This document shows positions 33,784-43,833 of a DNA stretch of 64,000 nt, piece by piece. Positions within the stretch are counted from its first letter, which is position 1; each line of letters opens with the position of its first letter. Source of the DNA: Lentinus brumalis (lineage: Eukaryota; Basidiomycota; Agaricomycetes; Polyporales; Polyporaceae); assembly GCA_001792895.1 (NCBI GenBank), contig MARA01000007.1, positions 620,001 to 684,000 of the forward strand. Direction: 5' to 3'. A program made the translations under genes and the position numbers. The notes under the pieces are model-generated. The model was not told the DNA's origin. It saw nothing but the letters and a program-made list of their open reading frames with translations, and ran no database searches.

Positions 33784-34846
33784 ATGTCCACAACGTCACC
33801 ACCACCGGATTCGGAGCCTAGGAAACGCGCTCGTACGAGTCATGACGAAGACGAGTGTGTCGACGCCCACGAGGACAAGGAATTTTGGTTTGATGATGGC
33901 ACGATTGTCCTCCTCGCCGGCCAGGTCAAGTTCCGAGTGTACCGCGGCGTCCTAACGGAGCACTCTCCTGTCTTTGTTGAGATGCTATCGCTACCGCAGC
34001 CTTCCGAAGCCCCGACCTCCCAATACTCGTGTCCAGTCATACGATTGCACGACAACCCCGAGACCCTCAGGCATGTCTTCCGGCTGCTTATGCCGCGCAA
34101 AATTGCGATGTATGTGTTGTGGCATCCGGCGAGTCTCCAGCTGATACTGACAGGATTACCTCCAGCTTCGTCTACAGTGCCCCGACCTTCGACATGGTGT
34201 CCGCGTACATCCGCATCGCGCACAAGTACCAGATGGACGCACTGCTCCATCAATGGCTGGAATATCTCAAGAAGCACTTCACGCACCGTTTCGCCGACTG
34301 GGTCTCCCACAAGCGCACGGTTCCTGAGGGATTCGCGCCTATCCATGCTATCGGGGTCGTCAACCTCGCCCGTCTGACCGGGGTCAGCAGCATACTTCCT
34401 ACCGCGCTCGCCGTCTGCGCCACACTAGGGAGCAACATCGTTGAGGGCTTCACTCGCGGTGACGACGACGGTCTCGAGCAGCTCAGCATGGATGACCTTG
34501 GGCGGTGCTTTTCAGCGAAGGGTCTCCTTATCCAGGCGAACGCGAACGCTGTTGCACTCGCACTCGCACCTCGTACGGCTGGTGATGAATGCACTACGCG
34601 AGCAGTTTGCCTGGAGCAAATGCGTATCTTCTGCGAGTGCCAACGGTCTTCCTACGATACCAGCTATCTCTACCCAGAAGGACCGGTACCATCTTGGAAG
34701 AGGTATGGTCGTCGTTTGTCAGATTACAACATTTGCCGTCATTGCTTGGAGATGATGGAGGGGAATATCTCGACACACAAGGAACTCGGACATGGATGCG
34801 GCTGCCGGAAATAACGGGTGTCCAGGTGGATGGTTGGGGCCTATGA
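33784..34846 (+). pseudogene. BTB/POZ family gene with a late 1-base frameshift
   Basis: Exons 33784-34109 and 34166-34846. N-terminus MSTTSPPPDSEPRKRARTSH; BTB motif DKEFWFDDGTIVLLAGQVKF, VYRGVLTEHSPVFVEMLSL and PETLRHVFRLLMP. Exon 2 has MVSAYIRIAHKYQMDALLHQ, IHAIGVVNLARLTGV, LEQLSMDDLGRCFSAK, CTTRAVC and CRHCLEMMEG. At the gggg run (34760-34763) the frame changes, and the family end continues as EYLDTQGTRTWMRLPEITG...DGW to a stop at 34846. Joined exons are 1007 bases, one short of a multiple of three. Without correction the protein stops at 34814 and lacks the terminal W...GW motif. It is very close to the next gene downstream, a tandem duplicate without the lesion. Confidence 0.75.
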
Positions 34847-35738
34847 CATCGTCATCCTCGACTCGGAACGCTTTCATACGTCTCTTTCGTCGCCCATATG
34901 TGTCTGTGTTGGTTCCCCTCCTATTTTGGTCCGTTTATGAAGTCTCACTGACAATGCATTGTGTACAGATCTACGACGTCGGAACACAACGCATCTGCAC
35001 CTTGCCCTCATTGCGGGTGATGCTCTTCTTCCGCTATCTACGACACAGGTCCAACGACGTGCGGGGTTTTGTGAAATCGGAACCAAGCGTGCTCATCCTC
35101 ATCTAGTCAGAGTCCCATCGCAGACGTCTCCTCCACACTTGGAGAATCTCGCATTACCCATGCTCGACCTTATGGTAGTCCACGAGTATGAAAAGAATGG
35201 CAGTTCCGTCAGTGTCTCGATCATGCAAGAACAGGCCGGGCCTGCGCACTCTCATGCCGACATGCCACCGTGGCGACACGCTCGGCCCTGGTCTTTCCAC
35301 AAAAGCGTCTTGCAGTTTACCTCCACGATATACCTAACTATTTGATTCGACCCCGTACGTCCTCGTCTTCTCCTTGTACATTTGTTATACCTGACTCAAG
35401 CGCGGACAAGTTTGACGAGGTCTCATGTCTGAAGTACCGGACTCCAAAGTTGTCCGAGGGCGCGCTCGGATGGAGGTCTACAAACCCTCCCCATGGTCGG
35501 ACGAGTATGTCTATGCTGAGGTGCAACAAGACCTCGATTTCTGGATGGCAGCATTCGGGGGATGCCGGCAGGGTTTTCCACGCCACCATCCGGGCCACGC
35601 GTCGCAACAAGCGTCGGAGGCCAAACCACCAATGACCATCCCGGATTCACAGTCGAGCCGCTGCCGGGTATGTTGCTTGTGATCACAATCTGTTTTCAGT
35701 TGTGTCATTGACTTAATGCTAGTAGTTACTTATACGAC

Positions 35739-36812
35739 ATGTCGACAACCTCCCCGGATTCCCAGCCCAGAAAACGAGCTCGTACCGCGAGTCGTGACGA
35801 AGACCAGTGTTGCGACCCCCGCGAGGACGAAGAGTTCTGGCTTCATGATGGCACGGTTGTCCTGCTCGCTGGGCAGACGAAGTTCCGAGTGTATCTCGGT
35901 GTTCTGACGGAGCATTCTTCCGTCTTCGTCGAGATGATGTCCCTGCCGCAGCCGGTGGACTTCCAGGGTATTCAATACTCGTGTCCTGTCATACGGTTAC
36001 ATGACAACCCCGATGACCTACGACGCGTCTTTCGGTTGTTGATGCCAAGAAAGACCTCCAAGTACGTCGTCCTTCGTGGTCACGCCTAGCTGCTATCAAT
36101 ATTCACTTAAAATGGTTTCAGTTTGGGCTGCGACAGTGCCCCGACGTTCGAGACGGTGTCAGCGTACATCCGGATCGCGCACAAATACCAGATGGACGCT
36201 CTACTCAATCAATGGCTAGAGTATCTCAAGAAGCACTTCACGCACCGTTTCGACGACTGGATATCCAACAAGAACAGGGTTCCAGATGGATTCGAGCCTA
36301 TACACGCCATAGGGGTCGTCAATCTCGCCCGCCTGACCGGTTGTAACAGCATACTCCCCACCGCGCTGGCGGTCTGCACCACATTGGGGAGGAACATTAT
36401 CACCGGCTTCACTCGCGCGGACGGGACCCGCGAGCAGCTCAGCATGGCCGACCTTGCTCGTTGCTTCTACGCGAGGGGCCTACTCATCCAGGCGAACGCT
36501 ACCGCTCTGACCCTCACACTTTCGGCTGAATCCACTTTCGATGCATGCACCAACGACTCAGGGGTATGTTCCGAGAAAGTTCGCTCCTTTCTCCAAGAGG
36601 GAATATCCATGTACGAAGTCACCTTCCTAGCCCCGGAAGGACTGGTGCCTGCTTGGAAGACCTACGAGGCAACTCTGGCAAGGGATTACGGCGTATGCTG
36701 TTGTTGCTTGGAGACGATGCAGAAAGGTTATTACGAGGCACAACGTGTGGCCTGGTGGCGGTTGCCGGAGTACACGGGCGTCGAGGTGATTCCGACAGAC
36801 TGGGGCATATGA
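35739..36812 (+). CDS. BTB/POZ domain protein of the cluster family (intact)
   Basis: Exon 1 is 35739-36061 and exon 2 36122-36812 (intron gtacgt...tttcag). Joined length is 1014 bases, giving 337 residues with no lesion. N-terminus MSTTSPDSQPRKRARTASR, basic. BTB: DEEFWLHDGTVVLLAGQTKF, VYLGVLTEHSSVFVEMMSL, CPVIRLHDNPDDLRRVFRLL. Middle: TVSAYIRIAHKYQMDALLNQ, IHAIGVVNLARLTGCNSILP. C-terminal: REQLSMADLARCFYARGL, CTNDSGVC, CCCCLETMQKG, AWWRLPEYTGVEV and DW near the end. Adaptor function through the BTB domain is inferred. It forms a tandem pair with the damaged copy at 33784. The preceding segment near 35563-35590 shares ttttccacgccacca with 33636-33651, so the duplicated unit includes upstream DNA. 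Confidence 0.85.
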
Positions 36813-37326
36813 CTGCATCATGATCACCTCGGAGCATTGGCAGATGTCTATGTAAGGCCGCTTCCGTTCGTTCAACCCAATGTCGCACTGTCTGACTGAT
36901 TATTGAGATGTATATAGATGTACTATGACAAGTATGTCCGTACGGTATGTTACCCAGCGTATCAATCACCACGAAGCCCACCCTAATCTCCGCCGCTGAA
37001 CGAACGACATACAGGCGCGTCAGTTGCCCGAATGCTCATATGAACTATAGTCTACTCATGTATTACTGTCAATGCGATCAGTCCCCGTCGCATGTCTGAT
37101 CCTCTACGCAGACTAATATGGTCACCCGCCAGCGTCGCAACGCGTCGAAACACGACTACAGACGAACATGTTAACAAGCTTGCATAGCCCCACCTTGGAG
37201 CTCAGCAGCGTTCTTCTTGTAAGATCTCTTGCCTTAGTCCTGGTATGGCTAAAGGAAATCAGGTTGACTTTGTCAGGAGAGCCGGCGCGCCCTGAGACTT
37301 TTCGAACGCGCCCTCGGACAGAGGTC
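36813..37326. other. Intergenic between a BTB gene and the LINE insertion
   Basis: No gene recognised. The last 60 bases may hold a decayed BTB N-terminus interrupted by the LINE, because the sequence before the target site can be read as an Arg-rich stretch; this is weak. Confidence 0.4.
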
Positions 37327-37339
37327 AACGCATCCATCT
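37327..37339. repeat. LINE target-site duplication, 5' copy
   Basis: aacgcatccatct, identical over 13 bases to 44358-44370. It defines the left border of the retrotransposon. Confidence 0.9.
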
Positions 37340-38131
37340 GAAGGCAAAACGGGTTAATGTCACGGGAGATAGCAATCTGGTCAACGGAGATGAAGCATCG
37401 GTCATCACCTTTTGCGAAACCCCCCTTCCACTCATCCGTTCGCGCTGATTTTTGGTGTGTATACTGGCATAACCTCTATAGTTACAGGAAAATTACTCTC
37501 GTGTATGTCCTCCTCTTCTTTCTCCTTGAAATGACGAAGAGATATCCCCCCACTCTATGGCGCTTGCCTGCTCGCGCTTCCGTCTCCCCGGCGCTTTTCT
37601 TCCCGCTCTTGCCCTTTATGGCAAACATCCCGCTTGCGACAGCTACCACTGTCTGCCTTGTCATTTGCGTTATTCATACCAGACTACCTCGGCGACAATT
37701 TTCTCATAACCACTAGAGGAGTAGCTATGCATTGGTACAACAATTGTGGAGAACGGAGGGGTAGAAGTATGGTTTCTTCAAAAGTGAGTGACCAAAATCT
37801 CATTTTCAGCGGACAGAAATCTCTTCGTAAGCGGACCGGAATGCCACAGATGCTAGACCGTTTACTTATCCGACTTTGACTGATTTGTTGTAGCTGGTCG
37901 GACTGTTGCCTCAGATAAGTCTGACTGTATACCAATCCAAAATGACCGATGTCTCATCGCCGGTGACATTATTACCCCTTGCCATCTGAAGACAGCTCAG
38001 GCTCTTTACCACCACCATCGGCTTTTTCCCACGCTCGAACTCGCCCAGGAGTCGGGTTTGAAGCGTGCGGCGCATTTGGGACTGGTCTCTAGAGAGCTAG
38101 CTACAGTAGAATTGGGATTACTACGGAAGAG

Positions 38132-39835
38132 ATGGCATCTTCGGGGGGCACAAGCCAGACGACGACGCCAGCACCGACAGCATCGCAGCCGCGCACTAGG
38201 CGCCAGCCCACCACCTCGACGGCCTCAACACTATCCTCGGCGGACCTGTTCAAGCAGTACACCGTCGAGATCACGGACGCTAAGAAGGCGCACGAAATAC
38301 TGGCGGGACGATTCCTCGTACCGTCAAACATGGCGCCGGCAGTAGACCACTTACTGGCGGCTCTGCTCGCCTTGGCGCAGGCGAAACCGGGACAGGCGGT
38401 AGCGGTTCAGTCGCTGGTCGCGCTGCATTACTATGCTAAGGCAGCATTCGAGACGGAGCTGGCGAAGGGTGTGGCGGAAGCGGTGGGAAAGAGGCTGGAC
38501 GTGCAGGTGTCCACGGCGATCAAGGCAGCGACGGCGGACGCGCGCAAACAGATTGAAGGCATGGTGAAGGGCATGCAAGAACAGGTTGGAGAGTCGAGAC
38601 GGTCGATGGGCGAGGCGGTGGCGGGTGCGACCAGGCTGCTGGAAGAGGTCAAGGGCGTCGTCGCAGAGGGTGCGGCTGCAGGCCCTGAGCAAGCAGGTGA
38701 GTCGCAAATATTGGGTCCGAGGACGTACGCGCAGGCACTCCGCGGCCCCGGGTCGGTTCCACTGTCTGCACAGTGTGCTAGAGCGGTGGCGAGGGCACAG
38801 CTTAGGGAGAAACAGCTGCTGGTGGACGGCCTCACGTCAGCGGACGGCGAGCAGCTCTCGGCCGCGGTGTTAGTGGCGAAAGCACACATGGCGCTGAATA
38901 TCATGCGGGACGAGCACTACCATGAGCTGCCGGAGGGCATCAAGGTGCTGGCTGCCTCCATGCTACCGAACGGCGGAGTAATCTATGAGTTTGACAGTGT
39001 GGCCAGCGCAGCCTGGATTAAGCGCGAGGACCATATAGGGGACTTCCAGAGGGGACTTGGAGTAGGAGCGCAGGTGAAACCGCGCCACTACAAGGTGGTC
39101 GCTGAATATGTCCCGGTGTCGTTTGACCCGGAGAATGCGTACGATCTCGCGGCGGTGGAGAGAGACAATGACGTGCTGCACGGCAATTTGGTGACGGCGC
39201 GCTGGATTAAATCCCCGGAGAAGAGAGCTCCGGGGCAGCGCGTCGCGTTTCTACTGATCTCTTTTCTGACTGCACAGGACGCCAATAGAGCAGTGGCTGA
39301 CGGCCTGTACATCGCGAGCAAGCACGTCACGGTGCGCAGAGATCAGGAGGAACCACAACGGTGCGCCAAGTGTCACAAGTACGACCCACCACATCTGGCG
39401 CGCGACTGCAAGGCTATCCACGAGACATGTGCCACCTGCGCGTCGATTAACCACCGCACCGCTGAATGTACCGTCAGAGAGCACGACAACTTCTGTTGTG
39501 TAAACTGCGACCATGCGCTCGGCCATGCTGCATGGGAGAATAGCTGTCCGGCTTACCAGAGGGCGGTCAAGAAGCTACGTGCCCGGAGGCCTGAAGCCGG
39601 ATTCCGTTTCTTTCCCGTGGCTGACGATCCGTACACCTGGGAGTCGGTGGACGGTGGCGAAGGCCTCTTCGAGGAGGGCGGAGTGCAGCGGGGCACGCGC
39701 CGGTCATTTAAACAGCTAAGTCGCTTCCCGCAACCTGTGACCTCGCCGCGGCGTTCAGGCAATCTGCTCAGTGACTTGATTGTAGATGCGATAGACAGCA
39801 TAGACGGCACCCCCCTCTCCCCGACCTCTGCCTGA
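38132..39835 (+). CDS. LINE ORF1 protein (Gag-like, zinc knuckles)
   Basis: 567 residues from MASSGGTSQTTTPAPT to TGA at 39833-39835. The N-terminus is Thr/Pro/Ala-rich, followed by a helical region with coiled-coil character (about residues 110-190: KGMQEQVGESRRSMGEAV). The middle has GPRTYAQALRG and a likely RNA-binding segment. Near residues 410-470 are three Cys/His knuckles: CAKCHKYDPPHLARDC (C-x2-C-x6-H-x4-C), CATCASINHRTAEC (C-x2-C-x4-H-x4-C) and a third beginning CVNCDHALGH. Such ORF1 proteins bind element RNA and assemble ribonucleoprotein particles. The stop codon overlaps the ORF2 start by one base. Confidence 0.9.
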   Translation: MASSGGTSQTTTPAPTASQPRTRRQPTTSTASTLSSADLFKQYTVEITDAKKAHEILAGRFLVPSNMAPAVDHLLAALLALAQAKPGQAVAVQSLVALHYYAKAAFETELAKGVAEAVGKRLDVQVSTAIKAATADARKQIEGMVKGMQEQVGESRRSMGEAVAGATRLLEEVKGVVAEGAAAGPEQAGESQILGPRTYAQALRGPGSVPLSAQCARAVARAQLREKQLLVDGLTSADGEQLSAAVLVAKAHMALNIMRDEHYHELPEGIKVLAASMLPNGGVIYEFDSVASAAWIKREDHIGDFQRGLGVGAQVKPRHYKVVAEYVPVSFDPENAYDLAAVERDNDVLHGNLVTARWIKSPEKRAPGQRVAFLLISFLTAQDANRAVADGLYIASKHVTVRRDQEEPQRCAKCHKYDPPHLARDCKAIHETCATCASINHRTAECTVREHDNFCCVNCDHALGHAAWENSCPAYQRAVKKLRARRPEAGFRFFPVADDPYTWESVDGGEGLFEEGGVQRGTRRSFKQLSRFPQPVTSPRRSGNLLSDLIVDAIDSIDGTPLSPTSA

Positions 39836-42800
39836 TGCAAGACACGCTCACGACGCTTCGGATATGGCAGCAAAATCTTAACAAGTCGCTCGACGCCCAA
39901 AGCTATCTCATCAACACGGCGAAGGAGGATCAATATGACATTATTGCGATACAGGAGCCGTACGTAGACTGGAACAAGCTGACACGCGCGCACTCCCGCT
40001 GGATCGTTCTGTACCCCTGTGGGCACCACGATGCGCGGGAACGCGTGCGTGCGGTCACGCTGGTCAGCACAAAACTATCCACCAAGGTGTGGTACCAGGT
40101 GGAGAGCAAGTGCCCCGACATGACGGTGGTTTCATTCAAGACAGCGGACGGTGCGCGTACGCACCTGTTCAATCTCTACATTGACGGAAATCACGACAGG
40201 ACGCTGCATGCAGCGGCGCGGCTGGCGCAAAAGCTGCGTCGCCAGTGTGAAGGACAGGGCCCGCAGTATTTCGTCTGGCTTGGCGACTTCAACCGACACC
40301 ATCCTGCTTGGGATGACCCGCGTAACGGGCACCTCTTCACGCCCAGCTCCCTTGACCACGCGCAGGTGCTGATAAACTACTACTCTGATCTAGGCATGGC
40401 AATGGCGCTGCCTCCGTCGCTGCCTACGCTGCGTGCATCCCGCACGAAGAACCTCACGAGGCCGGACAATGTCTTCTGTTCCGAGGAGCTGCTGGATCGC
40501 GTGCTGCTCTGCAAGGTCGACATGGTTTGCCAGGGTCCCAAAGCAGACCACTTCCCGATCATCACCCACCTCGCGGTGCCGCTGGCGAAGGCTACAGTGG
40601 AGCGGCGTCGTAACTTCCGTGCGGTGGACTGGGAGAAGTTCAGGAGGACTTTGGTGGGTGGGCTGGAGACGGCGCGGCTTGCGGAGCAAGTCGACTCTCC
40701 GCAGGCCTTCGACCACGCTCTCGATGGGCTGCTCGCCGCTCTCAACAGGGCGATAGAGGAGCATGTTCCGTTCACTACCGTCACCCCGTACACCAAGCCT
40801 TGGTTCACGAGTGAGCTGTCGGAGGCACGCAAGAAGATGCACGACCTGGCACGAGAGGCAAAGGCATTCAAGTCGGATGCTGCGCACCCGGCACATAGGG
40901 CATACCGTAAGGCTCGGAACCGGTACACCGATCTACAGCGGTACTCGAAGAAGGATTGCTGGGCTTCATTCTTGGAGAACACGGACGACGCCATGATCTG
41001 GAGGACCAATCGTTTCTTGAGCAGAGGACCAACGGACGGCGGCAAGGTGTGCATCCCGGCCCTCAAGGCCATGGATGGCGACGGACAGCCGGTGCTGCTC
41101 ACAGACAATGCGGACAAGGGAGCTGAGTTCTACAAAACATTCTTCTTGCCGCGCGTCGATCGCACTGATGTTCCAGCTGACCAGGAATACCCAGAACCCA
41201 AGTATGCCTTCAAGCCGATCACTGATGAGCAAGTATGGCGTGCCATCCAGCAGCTGAAGTCTTTTAAAGTCCCAGGCCCGGACGGCATCCCGAACGAGGT
41301 GTACCGAGCAACTGCCGACATCCTGGTACCAATACTGGGCAGGCTCTTTCGGGCGACCTTCGAACTGCACTACTACCCCGACCAGTGGAAAGTATCGGAC
41401 ACGGTGGTCCTGCGTAAGCCGGGAAAGACGGACTACACGGTGGCGAAGGCGTACCGGGGTGTCGCGCTGCTAAGTTGCCTTTCTAAAATTCTCTCTCGCT
41501 GTGTTGCTAATGTTCTTGTCTACCATGCAGAGAAGCATGGCATGCTGCCGAACCATCAGTTTGGTGGGCGGGCAGGCAGGCAGACCACCGACTCGCTGCA
41601 CCTGGTTCAGAAGACCGTGAAGGATGCATGGAGGCAGGGGAAGGTTGCAGCAGCGCTCTTCCTGGACATCAAGTCTGCGTTTCCAGCTGCGGTCCCGGAA
41701 CGTCTATACCACATCCTGCGGATGCGCGGAGTGCCAGTGGAGTATGTGCAGTGGCTTAGGGTCAAGTTGGCAGGGCGCAGGACGATCCTCAAGTTCGACG
41801 ACTTTGCGTCCGACCTGTTTCTCATCGAGCGCGGTATCGACCAGGGCTGCCCCCTGTCCGTCATTCTCTATGCGTTCTACAATGCGGCGCTGGTCGAGGC
41901 CGCGAACGCTTCAAAGGGAGAGACGGCTGAGGGTTCGATGGATGATGTGGCAGTCGTTGCAACTGGGCACTCGTTCAGAGAGGCGCACACAAGACTGAGG
42001 GACTTCATGGAGCGAGAGGGCGGCGCGGAGGCTTGGTCTGCCACGCATCACTCTCCCTTCTCTGTCGACAAGTTCGGTCTCGTCAATTTCTCGCGCAAGC
42101 TCAGCATCAAGCAAGGACGACTGGGCCCATCCTTGCGACTGCGGGGACATCAAGTCCAGGCGGCACCCTATCACCGCTTTCTCGGTGTGCTGGTCGACTG
42201 CGAGCTCCGGCACCATCCGCAGGTTGCCGACGCCTTTGCGAAAGGGACGGCATGGACAGCGCTGATGAGGCGCATGGGGCAGGCGAGGCTCGGGCTACCT
42301 TTGGGGGCGCTATTGCGCCTCTACCTCGCGGTTGCGGTGCCGCGCATCCTCTACGCCGCGGACACATTTCTGCTCCCGGTGCGGAAGGTCGCGGGGCAGA
42401 AAGCATCTACAGGGTCGTCTGGGCACATCAAGAAGCTGGCGCAGATTCAGCGGCAGGCTGTCATTATCGTCACAGGTGCTATGAAGACGACAGCCACTGA
42501 TGTGCTCGAAGCTCACCTCCGCCTGCTCCCTTTCGACCTATTGGTTGACAAGATCTGTTTCCGCGCCGCTGCGCGCCTCTGCTCTCTTCCGACCTCCCAC
42601 CCTCTGCACGCTCATGTCAAGAGAGCCTCCAAGCCTGTTGCCAAGCATCGCTCGCATATGCATGAGCTGCTACGGCTCTACGCTCCGCGCATCACACAAG
42701 ACAGGATGGAGAAGGTCTCCGCATGCCGGCATCCGCCGCATTGGGAGCCTGCGCATCAGACGGACATTGCCAAGTCGAAAGAGGAGGCAGCGGAGAGCGA

Positions 42801-43833
42801 GGCCCGGTGGGTTCAGCGCGAGGGGCTGCGGGTCTACTCGGACGGGTCGGAACTGGAGGGCGGGGTTGGCGCGTCCGCCGTGCTCTTCAACGCATGCACG
42901 AAAGAGTGGAAGACTCTGCGCCTCTATCTGGGGCCGGCCGAAGAACACACCGTCTACGAAGCGGAGACCGTCGGGGCCATTTTGGGCACGGAGCTGATCA
43001 GACGGGAGCGGCGGGTAGGTCGGGTCGCCTCTGTGGCGCTGGACGGCAAGTCAGCAATAGAGGGGTCACTGGTGCGCCAGGCGCGGCCGAGCCACTACCT
43101 CACTGATCTGCTTCATGATCGGGTGGCAGCAACACGGAGACGGCATAAGGACCTCGAGCTCACGCTGAGGTGGGTTCCCGGGCACCAGGAGATTGCGGGG
43201 AATGAGCAGGCCGATGCCGACGCCAAGCTCGCAGCCTCCGGGGACTCGAGCTCAATCAGGCTCCTTCCGGCGGTGTTGCGCAGACCTCTCCCCATCAGTC
43301 TATCAAAAGCGAAGCAAGTATACAGCAAGGAACTCTGGCGGCAGGCTGCTGAACGATGGCATAGCTCGGCGAGGGGACAGAGGCTCCGGCGAGTCGATCC
43401 TGCTTTACCCTCAGATCGTTTCAAGAAGCTTGTTGCGCCCCTTCCGAGGCGCAACACTTCTCTGCTGATCCAACTGCGTACAGGACACGCACCACTCAAC
43501 CACCACTTGCACACCATCGGGCGGGCGGACACGCAGAGGTGCCCAGGTTGCGGTGCGGCCAAGGAGACAGTGACGCACTTTGTGCTGCAATGCCCGAAGT
43601 TCTCCGTGCAGCGTCGCGTCTTCCTCGGCCCGCTGAGACGCAACGGACTTCGTCTCGACTACCTCCTCACAACGCAGGAGGGCACGGACCGACTCTTCAA
43701 GTATATAAATGCCACTCGGCGGTTCCACCAGACCTTTGGCGACCTGCAGACCGCCGAACGCAAAGACGACTCGGACACTGGCGGTATTAATGCAGCGCGG
43801 CGCCGTATGCGGCAGACAACGCTGAGCTTTTGA
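39835..43833 (+). CDS. LINE ORF2 polyprotein: AP-endonuclease, reverse transcriptase, RNase H
   Basis: 1332 residues, uninterrupted. The endonuclease domain (about 1-240) shows WQQNLNKS, AIQEPYVDW, WLGDFNRHHPAWD and a KADHFPII box with the catalytic His. The reverse transcriptase domain (about 470-760) has FKVPGPDGIPNEVYR, FGGRAGRQTTDSLH, LFLDIKSAFPA, GIDQGCPLS and the catalytic pair in GSMDDVAVVA (D703-D704). RNase H (about 1000-1150) has VYSDGSELEGG, YEAE, ALDGKSAIEG and WVPGHQEIAGNEQADADAKL, giving the D-E-D-D set. A C-terminal CCHC-type finger reads CPGCGAAKETVTHFVLQC. The protein would nick the target and copy element RNA by target-primed reverse transcription. The residue before M-D-D is Ser rather than the usual Phe or Tyr. 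Confidence 0.93.
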   Translation: MQDTLTTLRIWQQNLNKSLDAQSYLINTAKEDQYDIIAIQEPYVDWNKLTRAHSRWIVLYPCGHHDARERVRAVTLVSTKLSTKVWYQVESKCPDMTVVSFKTADGARTHLFNLYIDGNHDRTLHAAARLAQKLRRQCEGQGPQYFVWLGDFNRHHPAWDDPRNGHLFTPSSLDHAQVLINYYSDLGMAMALPPSLPTLRASRTKNLTRPDNVFCSEELLDRVLLCKVDMVCQGPKADHFPIITHLAVPLAKATVERRRNFRAVDWEKFRRTLVGGLETARLAEQVDSPQAFDHALDGLLAALNRAIEEHVPFTTVTPYTKPWFTSELSEARKKMHDLAREAKAFKSDAAHPAHRAYRKARNRYTDLQRYSKKDCWASFLENTDDAMIWRTNRFLSRGPTDGGKVCIPALKAMDGDGQPVLLTDNADKGAEFYKTFFLPRVDRTDVPADQEYPEPKYAFKPITDEQVWRAIQQLKSFKVPGPDGIPNEVYRATADILVPILGRLFRATFELHYYPDQWKVSDTVVLRKPGKTDYTVAKAYRGVALLSCLSKILSRCVANVLVYHAEKHGMLPNHQFGGRAGRQTTDSLHLVQKTVKDAWRQGKVAAALFLDIKSAFPAAVPERLYHILRMRGVPVEYVQWLRVKLAGRRTILKFDDFASDLFLIERGIDQGCPLSVILYAFYNAALVEAANASKGETAEGSMDDVAVVATGHSFREAHTRLRDFMEREGGAEAWSATHHSPFSVDKFGLVNFSRKLSIKQGRLGPSLRLRGHQVQAAPYHRFLGVLVDCELRHHPQVADAFAKGTAWTALMRRMGQARLGLPLGALLRLYLAVAVPRILYAADTFLLPVRKVAGQKASTGSSGHIKKLAQIQRQAVIIVTGAMKTTATDVLEAHLRLLPFDLLVDKICFRAAARLCSLPTSHPLHAHVKRASKPVAKHRSHMHELLRLYAPRITQDRMEKVSACRHPPHWEPAHQTDIAKSKEEAAESEARWVQREGLRVYSDGSELEGGVGASAVLFNACTKEWKTLRLYLGPAEEHTVYEAETVGAILGTELIRRERRVGRVASVALDGKSAIEGSLVRQARPSHYLTDLLHDRVAATRRRHKDLELTLRWVPGHQEIAGNEQADADAKLAASGDSSSIRLLPAVLRRPLPISLSKAKQVYSKELWRQAAERWHSSARGQRLRRVDPALPSDRFKKLVAPLPRRNTSLLIQLRTGHAPLNHHLHTIGRADTQRCPGCGAAKETVTHFVLQCPKFSVQRRVFLGPLRRNGLRLDYLLTTQEGTDRLFKYINATRRFHQTFGDLQTAERKDDSDTGGINAARRRMRQTTLSF

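Noticed and set aside
37357..37716. Open frame in the LINE 5' region as a third element gene
   Set aside because: It lies in the 5' untranslated part, shows no Gag or enzyme motif, and is short relative to the two clear ORFs.
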